Shown piece after piece: positions 1 through 6,364 of a stretch of 8,866 nt of DNA; position 1 is the stretch's first letter, and every line of letters starts with the position of its first letter. The translations under genes and the position numbers were made by a program. The notes beneath the pieces are model-generated. The model had not been told where the DNA came from. It made no database searches and worked only from the letters and a program-made list of their open reading frames with translations. The stretch covers positions 1 to 8,866 of the forward strand of contig CAMPIG010000184.1 of assembly GCA_946886255.1 (NCBI GenBank), given 5' to 3'. The DNA comes from an uncultured Cellvibrio sp. (GTDB lineage Bacteria > Pseudomonadota > Gammaproteobacteria > Pseudomonadales > Cellvibrionaceae).

Positions 1-293
1 GTCCAGAGGATTTCCAATGCAGTACTTTCGTGAAAGTGTGCCGGCTTAACGCCGCGCGACTTGCGGTGGACAATCATGCTGAAAAACATGACACCAAACA
101 CCACAACACCAATACCGACACACCACCAGAACATCTCCATATGGAGACCGTGGATGTCCTGACTGACAGGAGTAACCCCTTCAGTCATATTGTATTTCCA
201 CCGCTCTACCTCTTCTGCCAGTGACTGGTAACTGCTAACCAGCAAGGCAGGGGCAAGCAGCCAAGGGCTTCGCCCGTGTGCTCTATTCAACAT
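1..293 (-). CDS. coxB: Cytochrome c oxidase subunit II, N-terminal part (cut by window edge)
   Basis: Reading the minus strand from ATG at 293 gives 97 codons without a stop to the window edge. Residues 1-26 look like a signal peptide (basic start, hydrophobic core WLLAPALLV, likely cleavage after SLA-26). The mature start carries MTEGVTPVSQDIHGLHM (36-52), a hallmark of bacterial COX2. A first transmembrane helix follows (about 55-75, FWWCVGIGVVVFGVMFFSMI) and then HRKSRGVKPAHFHESTALEILW, which in the family leads into the second helix. Subunit II carries the CuA centre and accepts electrons from cytochrome c at the periplasmic face; that domain lies outside the window. GGAGAAG at 307-301, seven bases before the ATG, fixes the start. 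An ATG at 188 also exists but would lose the signal peptide. The rest of the oxidase operon is expected to the left. Confidence 0.93.
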   Translation of the reverse strand, partial: MLNRAHGRSPWLLAPALLVSSYQSLAEEVERWKYNMTEGVTPVSQDIHGLHMEMFWWCVGIGVVVFGVMFFSMIVHRKSRGVKPAHFHESTALEILW

Positions 294-334
294 CGCCCAT
301 CTTCTCCGTGTAGCTAATTATGCTTATTTTCTAA

Positions 335-604
335 CTACTGCAGGACACCTCAAGGGAGTGCCCAGGCTATATCTTCGCTGAACCATCCGGCGGCGATACC
401 CCTTACCACCTCAACGAAAGCCAGATTCACAACTTTCTCTACTCTGCTAACAGGAAGGCTACGCTTACCGCTTTACAGGGAAGCTATTCAGGAACGAAGC
501 GGGGCAAGCCGAGCGAAAGTAGAGCGAACGCGGAGTTTACACGCAGTAAAAACCTTGTTGAATCATTATTTCACGCTGCACTACCTGGCGCGACAAGATC
601 CTGA
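335..604 (+). pseudogene. Stop-free frame without start codon, possible gene remnant
   Basis: Between TAA at 332-334 and TGA at 602-604 there are 89 sense codons, but no ATG, GTG or TTG near the beginning. The only near-start is CTG at 338. The translation includes YIFAEPSGGDTPYHLNESQ (about 368-424) and is compositionally protein-like, but I do not recognise a family. It contains AGG and AGA codons, which are rare in the neighbouring genes. It could be a fragment of a former gene or insertion, or simply non-coding DNA that happens to lack stops. Its 3' part contains one arm (493-506) of a 14-bp inverted repeat whose partner lies at 782-795. Confidence 0.2.
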
Positions 605-652
605 ACAAGTTCCGGGGTGTTTACAGCACCCTTCGTGAGTACAGATCATTGC

Positions 653-682
653 ATGCGACGAATTGTCGCATAAAGAGGCGAC
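653..682. promoter_or_regulatory. Candidate redox-regulator (RoxR/PrrA/RegA-type) binding site upstream of coxB
   Basis: Positions 653-671 read ATGCGAC-gaatt-GTCGCAT, a perfect 7-bp inverted repeat with a 5-base centre. A third half-site GCGAC follows at 678-682. The RegA/PrrA/RoxR response-regulator family is known to bind GCGnC/GnCGC half-sites with variable spacing and to control terminal oxidase operons, so the location upstream of coxB fits. The match is by eye. As RNA the same sequence could fold into either of two hairpins, because GTCGC at 665-669 can pair with GCGAC on either side, so a structural role is the main alternative. Confidence 0.4.
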
Positions 683-731
683 AGTAATTCCATATAGAAA
701 TTAAAAAGTCAATCGCTTTGTGGTTTTTGTG

Positions 732-737
732 GATAAT
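732..737 (+). promoter_or_regulatory. Candidate -10 element for a transcript through the structured region
   Basis: GATAAT matches the sigma-70 -10 consensus at five of six positions and would place a start near 744, just before the first hairpin of the structured block at 752. No good -35 hexamer is visible 16-18 bases upstream, so an activator would be needed. The palindrome at 653-671 lies about 80 bases upstream of the inferred start. The assignment is weak. Confidence 0.25.
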
Positions 738-744
738 TTCCCCC

Positions 745-892
745 GATTTTTCATGTGAATTAACATGGGTGAGAATCCACGTGCCCCGCTTCGTTACAAC
801 GGACGACAGCGGGCCTCCTGAATCCCTAAAGGGATGAGTCGGCTAGTTTTCAGACAGGGATTGCATGCTTCACAGCACTTTTTTTTATTTTT
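745..892 (+). ncRNA. Candidate structured RNA or leader with T-rich end
   Basis: Consecutive hairpins can be drawn on the plus strand. They are CATGT/ACATG (752-756 with 763-767); a 10-bp stem with one bulge (CCCGCTTCGT 785-794 with ACGA-c-AGCGGG 803-813); and ATCCC/GGGAT (822-826 with 831-835, loop TAAA). AATCCC at 821-826 can pair alternatively with GGGATT at 857-862, so two folds are mutually exclusive. A weak 4-bp hairpin (866-877) precedes T8-A-T5 (879-892), which could act as a terminator. The block GGTGAGAATCC...CCCCGC (768-789) resembles the core of cobalamin riboswitches, but the upstream GGT/AAAGGGAA parts and a clean 3' half are absent, so I do not assign that class. It could be an independent small RNA, a leader of the 1034 gene, or chance structure. 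Confidence 0.33.
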
Positions 893-1033
893 ATAAGAAG
901 ACGGTATTAAGACTCACTTGCGATTACAGCCTTTTGGTTTACTTTTAATGATGCGTTCGACGGCATTTCTTCGGCAAAGAATCGACACTGCTGCCACAGC
1001 CAATCCAAACAGAATCGCAAGATTCGGAAAACC

Positions 1034-1702
1034 ATGAGTATCAACCCTGTGAGTCAAATTCGCGATTTTATCACCCACGCCAGAGAACATGACAAGGAAA
1101 GCGCGCAACTTCTGAGCTTGCTTGAGAAACGCGCCCACTACCTCCACGAAGCCATCAAATTACCTGATGGCCACGCTGCGGATTTACTTGCAGATTTTGT
1201 CGTGCGCTATATCGAACAAGTGCCCAATTTTATTGAAGCTATTACCAGCATTGCGCAAGAAGCCGGTATCTACGATGGTGTCAGCCCGCTGCTTAATATT
1301 GCCTGCGATTATTTTCTATCGCCGCCGGATATTGTAAATGGTCACAGCCATCTGGAGACATTGCTCGATGAAGCGTATCTGGCGCACCGGTTGCTGGAAG
1401 AGGTGAACGATCGCTTCATCGGTTATTGCGGCATTCCGCTTGCGCCCATGGATATGACCCGCGCCAATATCATCGCTCATGAATTAATTGGCGAGCCTTT
1501 CGCCAATGAATTGGATCAAGCCGTATTGTTTTCCGCCGAATTGTTACTTAATGAGTACGGCTTCTCCGGCGAAAATTTTCAACATTATATTGATTCACAT
1601 AAAACCCGCGGCTGGTCAGAAGAACTGGAGCGCTGGCCGTGTTTGACTGATGACCTGGCGATTGCCGTGGAATTTGGCGAGAAGCCGGATAAATTGCATT
1701 AG
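1034..1702 (+). CDS. Uncharacterised helical protein with DUF1232-like stretch
   Basis: This is a 222-residue, largely helical, acidic protein without a signal peptide or clear membrane segment, so it is probably cytoplasmic. I do not recognise the full-length family. Residues about 89-125 (ACDYFLSPPDIVNG...LLDEAYLAHRLLEEV) follow the pattern of DUF1232/YkvA-like domains (a tyrosine, then sPxD, a spacer, then an acidic D-[DE]-A before a helix). This is a distant resemblance seen by eye. A second conserved-looking block is DMTRANIIAHELIGEPF (140-156). Only a weak Shine-Dalgarno (GGAAA at 1026-1030, three bases before ATG) supports the start, and no other in-frame ATG lies nearby upstream. The gene stands alone on the plus strand, diverges from coxB after a long gap and converges on yheV across a shared terminator. 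Confidence 0.8.
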   Translation: MSINPVSQIRDFITHAREHDKESAQLLSLLEKRAHYLHEAIKLPDGHAADLLADFVVRYIEQVPNFIEAITSIAQEAGIYDGVSPLLNIACDYFLSPPDIVNGHSHLETLLDEAYLAHRLLEEVNDRFIGYCGIPLAPMDMTRANIIAHELIGEPFANELDQAVLFSAELLLNEYGFSGENFQHYIDSHKTRGWSEELERWPCLTDDLAIAVEFGEKPDKLH

Positions 1703-1723
1703 CAGACAATACTTAAAATTCAG

Positions 1724-1755
1724 AAAAAAGCCCGCGACATCTACGCGGGCTTTTA
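1724..1755. terminator. Bidirectional intrinsic terminator between convergent genes
   Basis: A 7-bp GC stem (GCCCGCG 1730-1736 with CGCGGGC 1744-1750) with a 7-base loop is flanked by an A-run on the left (1724-1729) and T4 on the right (1751-1754). The symmetry gives a usable hairpin plus U-tract in both directions. It would end the 1034-1702 gene on the plus strand and the prlC-yheV unit on the minus strand. Confidence 0.88.
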
Positions 1756-1773
1756 ACATGGACAAACCCTTTT

Positions 1774-2013
1774 TTATTTGGGCGAAAGAATTTTCACTAC
1801 TTGCACCTGTTCCTGCTTTTCTTCCTCAGTCGTATTCACTCGTGTGGACAACTCTTTGGCCTTACCGGGAAAGCGCATCTCATCCTTATAACCGCAACTC
1901 ACGCATTCGCGGTAATCCTTCCCGTCCTCACTGTAAACCACCAGTTTATCCATTGCCGAACAACGCGGACACACCGCGCCGGCAACAAAACGACGTTTTT
2001 GACTGTAGGCCAT
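1774..2013 (-). CDS. yheV: YheV-family small zinc-ribbon protein
   Basis: A 79-residue protein starting MAYSQKRRFVAGAVCPRC. It has two CxxC pairs, C15/C18 and C37/C40 (ECVSCG), which form the predicted zinc ribbon. The N-terminal KRRFVAGAVCPRC and the central YRECVSCGYKDEMRF match the YheV family of putative metal-binding proteins (E. coli YheV begins with a very similar RKRFIAGAKCPAC). The C-terminal tail is charged and unstructured (TEEEKQEQVQ). The molecular function is unknown. Its ATG overlaps the TAA stop of prlC by one base (TAATG), and GAGG at 2023-2020 precedes it, indicating translational coupling to prlC. The unit ends in the shared terminator at 1724-1755. Confidence 0.9.
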   Translation of the reverse strand: MAYSQKRRFVAGAVCPRCSAMDKLVVYSEDGKDYRECVSCGYKDEMRFPGKAKELSTRVNTTEEEKQEQVQVVKILSPK

Positions 2014-4067
2014 TATGCCGCCTCACCTAAACCACTATGGCGCAACAGAGCTTCGATGCTGGGTTCGCGGCCGCGAAAATTGATGAACAATTCCATCGGC
2101 GCTTTACTGCCGCCCTGTTGCAAAATTTCACAGAGGAAACTCTCACCCGTTTGTGCATTAAAAATACCCTCTTCTTCAAAGCGCGAGAAGGCATCAGCAG
2201 ACAGGACTTCGGCCCATTTGTAGCTGTAGTAACCGGCGGCATAACCACCGGCAAAGATATGGCTGAAGCTGTTTTGAAAACGATTAAACGCCGGCGCCTG
2301 CACCACCGCTACTTCGCGACGCACCTGATCCAATACAACTTGCGGATCCTGTGGCTTAGCAGGATCGTATTCAGTGTGAAGGCGGAAATCGAACAGCGAA
2401 AACTCCAGCTGTCGCACCATCTGCATCCCGGATTGGAAATTCTTGGCGGCGAGCATCTTGTCAAGCAAGGCTTGCGGCAAAGGCTCTGCCGTTTGGTAGT
2501 GCGCTGAAATCAAGGGAATGGCTTCTGGCTCCCAGCACCAATTTTCCAGAAACTGGCTGGGCAATTCCACTGCGTCCCAGGCTACGCCGTTAATACCGCT
2601 CACCGCTGCTACATCAATTTGGGTCAGCATGTGATGTAGACCGTGACCGAATTCGTGGAATAACGTGGTCACTTCATCATGTGTGAGCAGCGAGGGCGTA
2701 TCGCCCACCGGCGGCGTAAAATTGCAGGTTAAAAAGGCTACGGGTAATTGTGTGCCGGTTTCGGTTTTACGGCGCACGCGACAATCCGCCATCCAGGCAC
2801 CACCACGCTTGTGTTCGCGGGCAAACAGGTCGAGATAAAAACTTGCAATTTTTTCGCCGCTTTTAAAGATGTGATAAAAACGCACGTCAGGATGCCAGGA
2901 ATCGAATACCGCCACTTGCACAATATCGATGTCATACAAGCGTTTCACAACATCAAACATACCGTTGATAACGCGTTCGGCAGGAAAATAGGGACGTAAT
3001 TCTTCCTGAGAGATCGCGTACTTTTCAACGCGCAGTTTTTCACTGTAATACGTCATATCCCAGGGTTGCAAATCCGCACAACCCTGGGTCGCCGCGAAGT
3101 CGCGCAGCTCTTGCATATCGCGTTCTGCCAATGGCCGCGATTTTTGTGCAAGCTCATTCAAAAAATCCAGCACTTGTTGAGTACTTTCAGCCATCTTGCT
3201 CGCTAATGAACGTTCGGCATAATTATTAAACCCGAGCAGTTGTGCCAGCTCGTGACGCAACGCCAGCGTTTCGGTAATCAGTGCACTGTTATCCCACTGT
3301 GCGGCACTGCTGCCGTCGGCCTTTTTGCCATCCGCCGACGCGCGGGTAACATAAGCGGTGTACATTTCTTCGCGCAGTTGGCGGTTATCGGCATACATCA
3401 TCACCGCCAGGTAAGATGGAAAATCCAGGGTCACTACATAGCCGGATAATTGTTTTTGCGTTGCCGCTTGGGCGGCCTGGGCCAAAGCAGATTCCGGTAA
3501 GCCGGCAAGTGCTTCTGCGTCGGTAAAATGTTTGAACCACGCCTGTGTCGCATCCAGTACATTGTTGGAAAATTGCGTGGACAATTCGGACAAGCGTTTT
3601 TGAATCGCACCGAACCGTTTTTTCTGTTCGCCATCCAACGCCACTCCGCCTAAACGAAAATCACGCAAGGCATTGTCGATCGCTTGTTTCTGGACCTGGG
3701 TCAGGCGGCCATAGTCCTCACTGTCGGCCAAGGTCTGATAAGCCTTGTAGAGTTCCGTATTTTGACTGACTTCGGTGCCGTACTCTGTCAACAACGCCAG
3801 GCTGTTGTTGTAAGCGGTGCGTAAAGCGTCGTTATTGCACACAGCATTGAGATGGCTGACCGGCGACCACGCCTGATCAAGCACGTCACCTTGAGCCTCC
3901 AGCGGGGCGACAAGGTTGTCCCAGTTCGGTTGATTCAAGCCGCTGAGCAATTCCTGTAGATGTGTGCGATTGGCACCGATTAACTGGCTGATAGCCGGTT
4001 CAATATGCTCCGGTTGGATAGCAGAAAACGGAGGTAGTTCGTGAGTTTCTAATAACGGGTTGGACAT
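2013..4067 (-). CDS. prlC: Oligopeptidase A, M3-family zinc metallopeptidase
   Basis: From ATG at 4067 the protein has 684 residues, close to E. coli PrlC/OpdA (about 680), and begins MSNPLLETHELPPFSAIQPE, matching the family N-terminus. The catalytic motif TTLFHEFGHGLHH places the zinc ligands at H471 and H475 and the general base at E472. The third ligand is probably E501 in DAVELPSQFLENW. The C-terminal half carries the expected GGYAAGYYSYKWAEVLSADAF block. Oligopeptidase A cleaves short peptides in the cytoplasm, including freed signal peptides. An in-frame ATG at 4130 would add 21 residues (MRVSYGIPHS...) with no family match; TTGGAG nine bases before 4067 supports the shorter form. It is transcribed divergently from the carbonic anhydrase gene and coupled downstream to yheV. 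Confidence 0.96.
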   Translation of the reverse strand: MSNPLLETHELPPFSAIQPEHIEPAISQLIGANRTHLQELLSGLNQPNWDNLVAPLEAQGDVLDQAWSPVSHLNAVCNNDALRTAYNNSLALLTEYGTEVSQNTELYKAYQTLADSEDYGRLTQVQKQAIDNALRDFRLGGVALDGEQKKRFGAIQKRLSELSTQFSNNVLDATQAWFKHFTDAEALAGLPESALAQAAQAATQKQLSGYVVTLDFPSYLAVMMYADNRQLREEMYTAYVTRASADGKKADGSSAAQWDNSALITETLALRHELAQLLGFNNYAERSLASKMAESTQQVLDFLNELAQKSRPLAERDMQELRDFAATQGCADLQPWDMTYYSEKLRVEKYAISQEELRPYFPAERVINGMFDVVKRLYDIDIVQVAVFDSWHPDVRFYHIFKSGEKIASFYLDLFAREHKRGGAWMADCRVRRKTETGTQLPVAFLTCNFTPPVGDTPSLLTHDEVTTLFHEFGHGLHHMLTQIDVAAVSGINGVAWDAVELPSQFLENWCWEPEAIPLISAHYQTAEPLPQALLDKMLAAKNFQSGMQMVRQLEFSLFDFRLHTEYDPAKPQDPQVVLDQVRREVAVVQAPAFNRFQNSFSHIFAGGYAAGYYSYKWAEVLSADAFSRFEEEGIFNAQTGESFLCEILQQGGSKAPMELFINFRGREPSIEALLRHSGLGEAA

Positions 4068-4129
4068 AACGCAGACTCCAATCAATCGATCAGCTGAATC
4101 ACTGTGCGGGATTCCGTATGATACACGCA

Positions 4130-4158
4130 TTGTTTATGACGTAGCGCCGGCTTATGAG
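4130..4158 (+). promoter_or_regulatory. Candidate sigma-70 promoter for the carbonic anhydrase gene
   Basis: TTGTTT (4130-4135) and TATGAG (4153-4158) are separated by 17 bases and lie 40 bases before the ATG at 4198. Each hexamer matches the consensus at four of six positions. The 130-bp gap between the prlC and carbonic anhydrase starts must also contain the prlC promoter, which I could not place with confidence; TATCAT on the minus strand (4125-4120) is one possible -10. Confidence 0.3.
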
Positions 4159-4197
4159 CGCCGCTCGCTTCAACTCTTCCACGCGTGAGATCTTTCA

Positions 4198-4767
4198 ATG
4201 AATAAACCCATATCACTTTCGCTTCGCACTCACCAGGGTCATACCCCCAAACTGGGCAAGAACGTGTTGATCGATCCGACGGCGGTCGTTATCGGCCAGG
4301 TTGAAATCGGCGATGATTCGTCTATCTGGCCTTATGCGGTGGTGCGTGGTGACATGCACTCTATACGTATAGGCGCCCGCACCAGTATTCAAGACGGCTC
4401 CATCCTGCATATCACCCACGCCGGACCGTTTAACCCGAAGGGCTATCCGCTGGTCATCGGCGATGATGTGACCGTCGGCCACTCGGTCAATCTACACGGC
4501 TGCACGATTGGCAATCGGGTATTGGTGGGCATTGGCTCCACGCTGCTGGATGGGGTGGTGGTGGAAGACGATGTGGTGATCGGCGCGGGCACGCTGGTGC
4601 CACCCGGTAAACGTCTGGAAAGTGGCTATCTTTATGTAGGATCACCTTGCAAACAGGCACGGCCTTTGAAAGACAGCGAGAAACAATTTTTTACATATTC
4701 TGCAAATAATTATGTCAAGCTGAAGGACATTCACTTGCGCGAGTTGTCTATGACGACAGATCGGTAA
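4198..4767 (+). CDS. Gamma-class carbonic anhydrase family protein (YrdA-like)
   Basis: A 189-residue left-handed beta-helix protein with the hexapeptide-repeat rhythm (VIGQVEIGDDSSIWP, VVIGAGTLVPPG). The three gamma-carbonic-anhydrase zinc histidines are visible at H71 (SILH), H95 (TVGH) and H100 (NLH), and R50, D52, Q65 and D66 (VVRGD, SIQD) match the conserved trimer and active-site positions. The family forms trimers with the metal at subunit interfaces. YrdA-type members are widespread and some have weak or redox-controlled activity, so carbonic anhydrase activity is inferred from ligands rather than certain. The C-terminal helix FFTYSANNYVKLKDIHL is typical. GAGA at 4187-4190 provides a ribosome-binding site. 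The gene diverges from prlC, and I recall the same pairing in Pseudomonas. Confidence 0.92.
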   Translation: MNKPISLSLRTHQGHTPKLGKNVLIDPTAVVIGQVEIGDDSSIWPYAVVRGDMHSIRIGARTSIQDGSILHITHAGPFNPKGYPLVIGDDVTVGHSVNLHGCTIGNRVLVGIGSTLLDGVVVEDDVVIGAGTLVPPGKRLESGYLYVGSPCKQARPLKDSEKQFFTYSANNYVKLKDIHLRELSMTTDR

Positions 4768-4784
4768 GCAGTTGATCCGATCCG

Positions 4785-4820
4785 TCCTGATACCCGTAGC
4801 GCTAAGTACCTATATCAGGA
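4785..4820 (+). repeat. 8-bp inverted repeat downstream of the carbonic anhydrase gene
   Basis: TCCTGATA (4785-4792) and TATCAGGA (4813-4820) are perfect complements around a 20-base loop that itself contains AGCGCT. It starts 18 bases after the stop codon and could be a weak transcript end or mRNA-stabilising hairpin, but there is no T-tract, so I do not call it a terminator. Confidence 0.4.
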
Positions 4821-4897
4821 TGATGCTGTCCAAGCCGTTGCACTCACAATCATAACTTGCAGTCTTTTTGCTACACCACCAAGTGGACGGAGGCGTT

Positions 4898-5578
4898 ATG
4901 TCATTCCCCCTGTTGAGAAAAAACTTGTCAGCCATCTGCGTTTCATTGGCTGTTGCGTTACTGCTGAGCGCCTGCGCCAGCGATCCGGTTTTACCAAAGT
5001 CCGACCCGAAATTAATGGGCACCAAAGCGGGCAGCTTTGATCATGTGTTAATGATGCCAGGTAGCGGAATTCCGGCGTTTTCAAAAGTGTTTATCGAAGA
5101 TCCAAAAGTCAGTTTCAATAAACATTGGCTGCTGGATTTTCGCGGTGATTACACAGACCGGGACCTGGAGCGCATTACCAGTACTTACGGCGAGATGTTG
5201 AAAAAAGCATTGCGCGAAGGCATGGCTGAGCAAACCAATGTAACCGTGGTCGACAGCGCTGCCGAAGCGGATGTTATCTATCGCCCGTTGCTGCGTGAAT
5301 TAAATATTTACGCTCCGGATTTAAGTATGCCCGGCCGCACGAAAAAGTATGTGTATGAAGTAGGTAATGCTACGTTTGATTTAACCCTGGTTCAGGCCAG
5401 CAACAATAAAGTCATTGCACAATTTATTGACCATCGTGAAACCTCAGCCAATATCGGTAATCGTCTGGAGCGCACCGATCGTGTCACCAATGCGCGTTAT
5501 TTCAGACTGTTGATGGAACGCTGGACGCGTAACCTGACCAATTATCTGGTTGACACCGGCACCCTGACCGCCAAGTAA
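4898..5578 (+). CDS. Predicted lipoprotein, DUF3313-like
   Basis: A 226-residue protein with a lipoprotein signal peptide: basic MSFPLLRKN, hydrophobic SAICVSLAVALLLS, and lipobox LSAC with C26 as the lipidation site. Residue +2 is A, so outer-membrane sorting is expected. The body (SFDHVLMMPG, KVFIEDPKVSFNKHW, LERITSTYGEMLKKALREG, AEADVIYRPLLRELNIYAPD, VIAQFIDHRETS) has the layout of DUF3313-type bacterial lipoproteins; this is by eye and of moderate strength. The function is unknown. An in-frame ATG at 4868 would put ten extra residues before the signal peptide. The strong GGAGG at 4889-4893, four bases before 4898, favours the shorter form. It ends in a strong intrinsic terminator, so it appears to be a single-gene unit. 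Confidence 0.87.
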   Translation: MSFPLLRKNLSAICVSLAVALLLSACASDPVLPKSDPKLMGTKAGSFDHVLMMPGSGIPAFSKVFIEDPKVSFNKHWLLDFRGDYTDRDLERITSTYGEMLKKALREGMAEQTNVTVVDSAAEADVIYRPLLRELNIYAPDLSMPGRTKKYVYEVGNATFDLTLVQASNNKVIAQFIDHRETSANIGNRLERTDRVTNARYFRLLMERWTRNLTNYLVDTGTLTAK

Positions 5579-5592
5579 GTTATCCGCTTTTT

Positions 5593-5628
5593 GACCCTGG
5601 ATCGAGCCCCGCTCCAGGGTCTTTTTTT
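5593..5628 (+). terminator. Strong intrinsic terminator after the lipoprotein gene
   Basis: A 9-bp perfect stem (GACCCTGGA 5593-5601 with TCCAGGGTC 5613-5621) with an 11-base loop is followed by T7 (5622-5628). It starts 14 bases after the lipoprotein stop codon and 66 bases before the next start codon, so it separates the two transcription units. Confidence 0.95.
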
Positions 5629-5658
5629 ATTTCTGCACTGCCTGATCGGGATCTCATT

Positions 5659-6345
5659 ATGTCCATCGATACTCACTGTTCATTGCCTGTTATCGGTCAA
5701 CCCCATACGCGTTTTGCGGTAAACAAAATTATCTGCATCGGGCGCAATTACGCCGAGCATGCGCGGGAGATGGGTCACGATCCACAACGCGAACCACCGT
5801 TCTTTTTCTTCAAGCCACAAAGTGCACTGGCGGAGTCTGATACGGATTTTATTTACCCCTGGTTTTCGCAGAATGTGCATCACGAAGTGGAGTTGGTGAT
5901 TGCGTTAGGCCAGTCGGGTTATCAGGTGTCCGCTGCGGATGCGCCGGCCCTGGTTGCGGGTTTCGGTGTGGGGCTGGATATGACCTGCCGCGATGTGCAA
6001 CAGCAGGCGAAACAGCAAGGCCGCCCTTGGGAGTTGGCGAAGGGTTTTGATGGCTCCGCGCCGTGTTCGGCGTTGCAGTTGGGTGATTATGAAGACTTGC
6101 AGAAGATGGGGCAGTTGTCGCTGACCCAAAACGGGAATCTGGTTCAGAAAGACGATTGGCGGGAGATGGTGTGGCCGGTGGCGGAGTTGATTGCGGAGGT
6201 GTCTCGTTTTGTGTGTCTGCATCCGGGAGATTTGATTTTTACAGGTACGCCGGCAGGGGTTGGGCCGGTGGTGCCGGGGGATCGGTTGGTGGCGAATCTT
6301 GATGGGTTGGGGGAGTGTTTGCGGGTGAATGTTGTTGCCGGGTAA
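5659..6345 (+). CDS. Fumarylacetoacetate hydrolase family protein (YcgM/FAHD1-like)
   Basis: A 228-residue single-domain FAH-fold enzyme. Conserved blocks in order: VNKIICIGRNYAEHAREMG (21-39), PPFFFFKPQSAL (46-57), NVHHEVELVIALG (72-84) with metal ligands E76 and E78, VGLDMTCRDVQQQAKQQG (104-121) with metal ligand D107, PWELAKGFDGSAP (123-135) with K128, and GDLIFTGTPAGVGPV (190-204). It aligns by eye over its length with E. coli YcgM and the acylpyruvase/oxaloacetate decarboxylase branch (FAHD1, fumarylpyruvate hydrolase). These Mg2+/Mn2+ enzymes cleave or decarboxylate short 2,4-diketo acids or oxaloacetate in the cytoplasm. No aromatic-catabolism neighbours are present, so a metabolite-repair or oxaloacetate role is as likely as ring degradation. 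GGGA at 5648-5651 precedes the start. Codon third positions become strongly G-rich after about 5880. Confidence 0.92.
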   Translation: MSIDTHCSLPVIGQPHTRFAVNKIICIGRNYAEHAREMGHDPQREPPFFFFKPQSALAESDTDFIYPWFSQNVHHEVELVIALGQSGYQVSAADAPALVAGFGVGLDMTCRDVQQQAKQQGRPWELAKGFDGSAPCSALQLGDYEDLQKMGQLSLTQNGNLVQKDDWREMVWPVAELIAEVSRFVCLHPGDLIFTGTPAGVGPVVPGDRLVANLDGLGECLRVNVVAG

Positions 6346-6364
6346 TTTTTTTGCTCAGGAGCGG

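Larger units (their letters stand above)
294..1033. other. Long intergenic region between divergent coxB and the 1034 gene
   Basis: No convincing gene is visible in these 740 bases. From left to right the region contains a possible minus-strand -10 (CATAAT, 322-317) close to coxB, a stop-free frame lacking a start codon (335-604), a 7-bp perfect palindrome plus a third half-site (653-682), a possible plus-strand -10 (GATAAT, 732-737), and several hairpins (752-835) followed by a T-rich tract (879-892). From 893 to 1033 I see only a weak ribosome-binding site (GGAAA, 1026-1030) for the next gene. The length is large for a divergent promoter region and suggests a regulatory RNA, a decayed insertion, or both. 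Confidence 0.6.

Noticed and set aside
30..224. Plus-strand open frame of 64 codons at the left edge
   Set aside because: It is antisense to the clear coxB N-terminus, which has a signal peptide, family motif and ribosome-binding site.
765..821. Short plus-strand reading frame of 18 codons (MGENPRAPLRYNGRQRAS) within the structured RNA candidate, continuing open after the TGA
   Set aside because: There is no Shine-Dalgarno before the ATG, and the sequence is better explained by hairpins. Reading the TGA as selenocysteine has no support.
745..892. Cobalamin riboswitch assignment
   Set aside because: Only the GGTGAGAATCC...CCCCGC part matches. The upstream conserved elements, the standard 3' half and a B12-related downstream gene are not visible.
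2037..2507. Plus-strand open frame inside prlC
   Set aside because: It is antisense to the conserved C-terminal part of oligopeptidase A and has no ribosome-binding site or recognisable motif.
4068..4130. Longer prlC start adding 21 residues
   Set aside because: The extension has no family counterpart, while ATG at 4067 has a ribosome-binding site and the expected MSNPLL start.
6257..6326. Possible G-quadruplex in the FAH gene 3' end
   Set aside because: G-runs are present, but at least one loop exceeds ten bases, so the strict motif is not met. The G richness is explained by codon bias.
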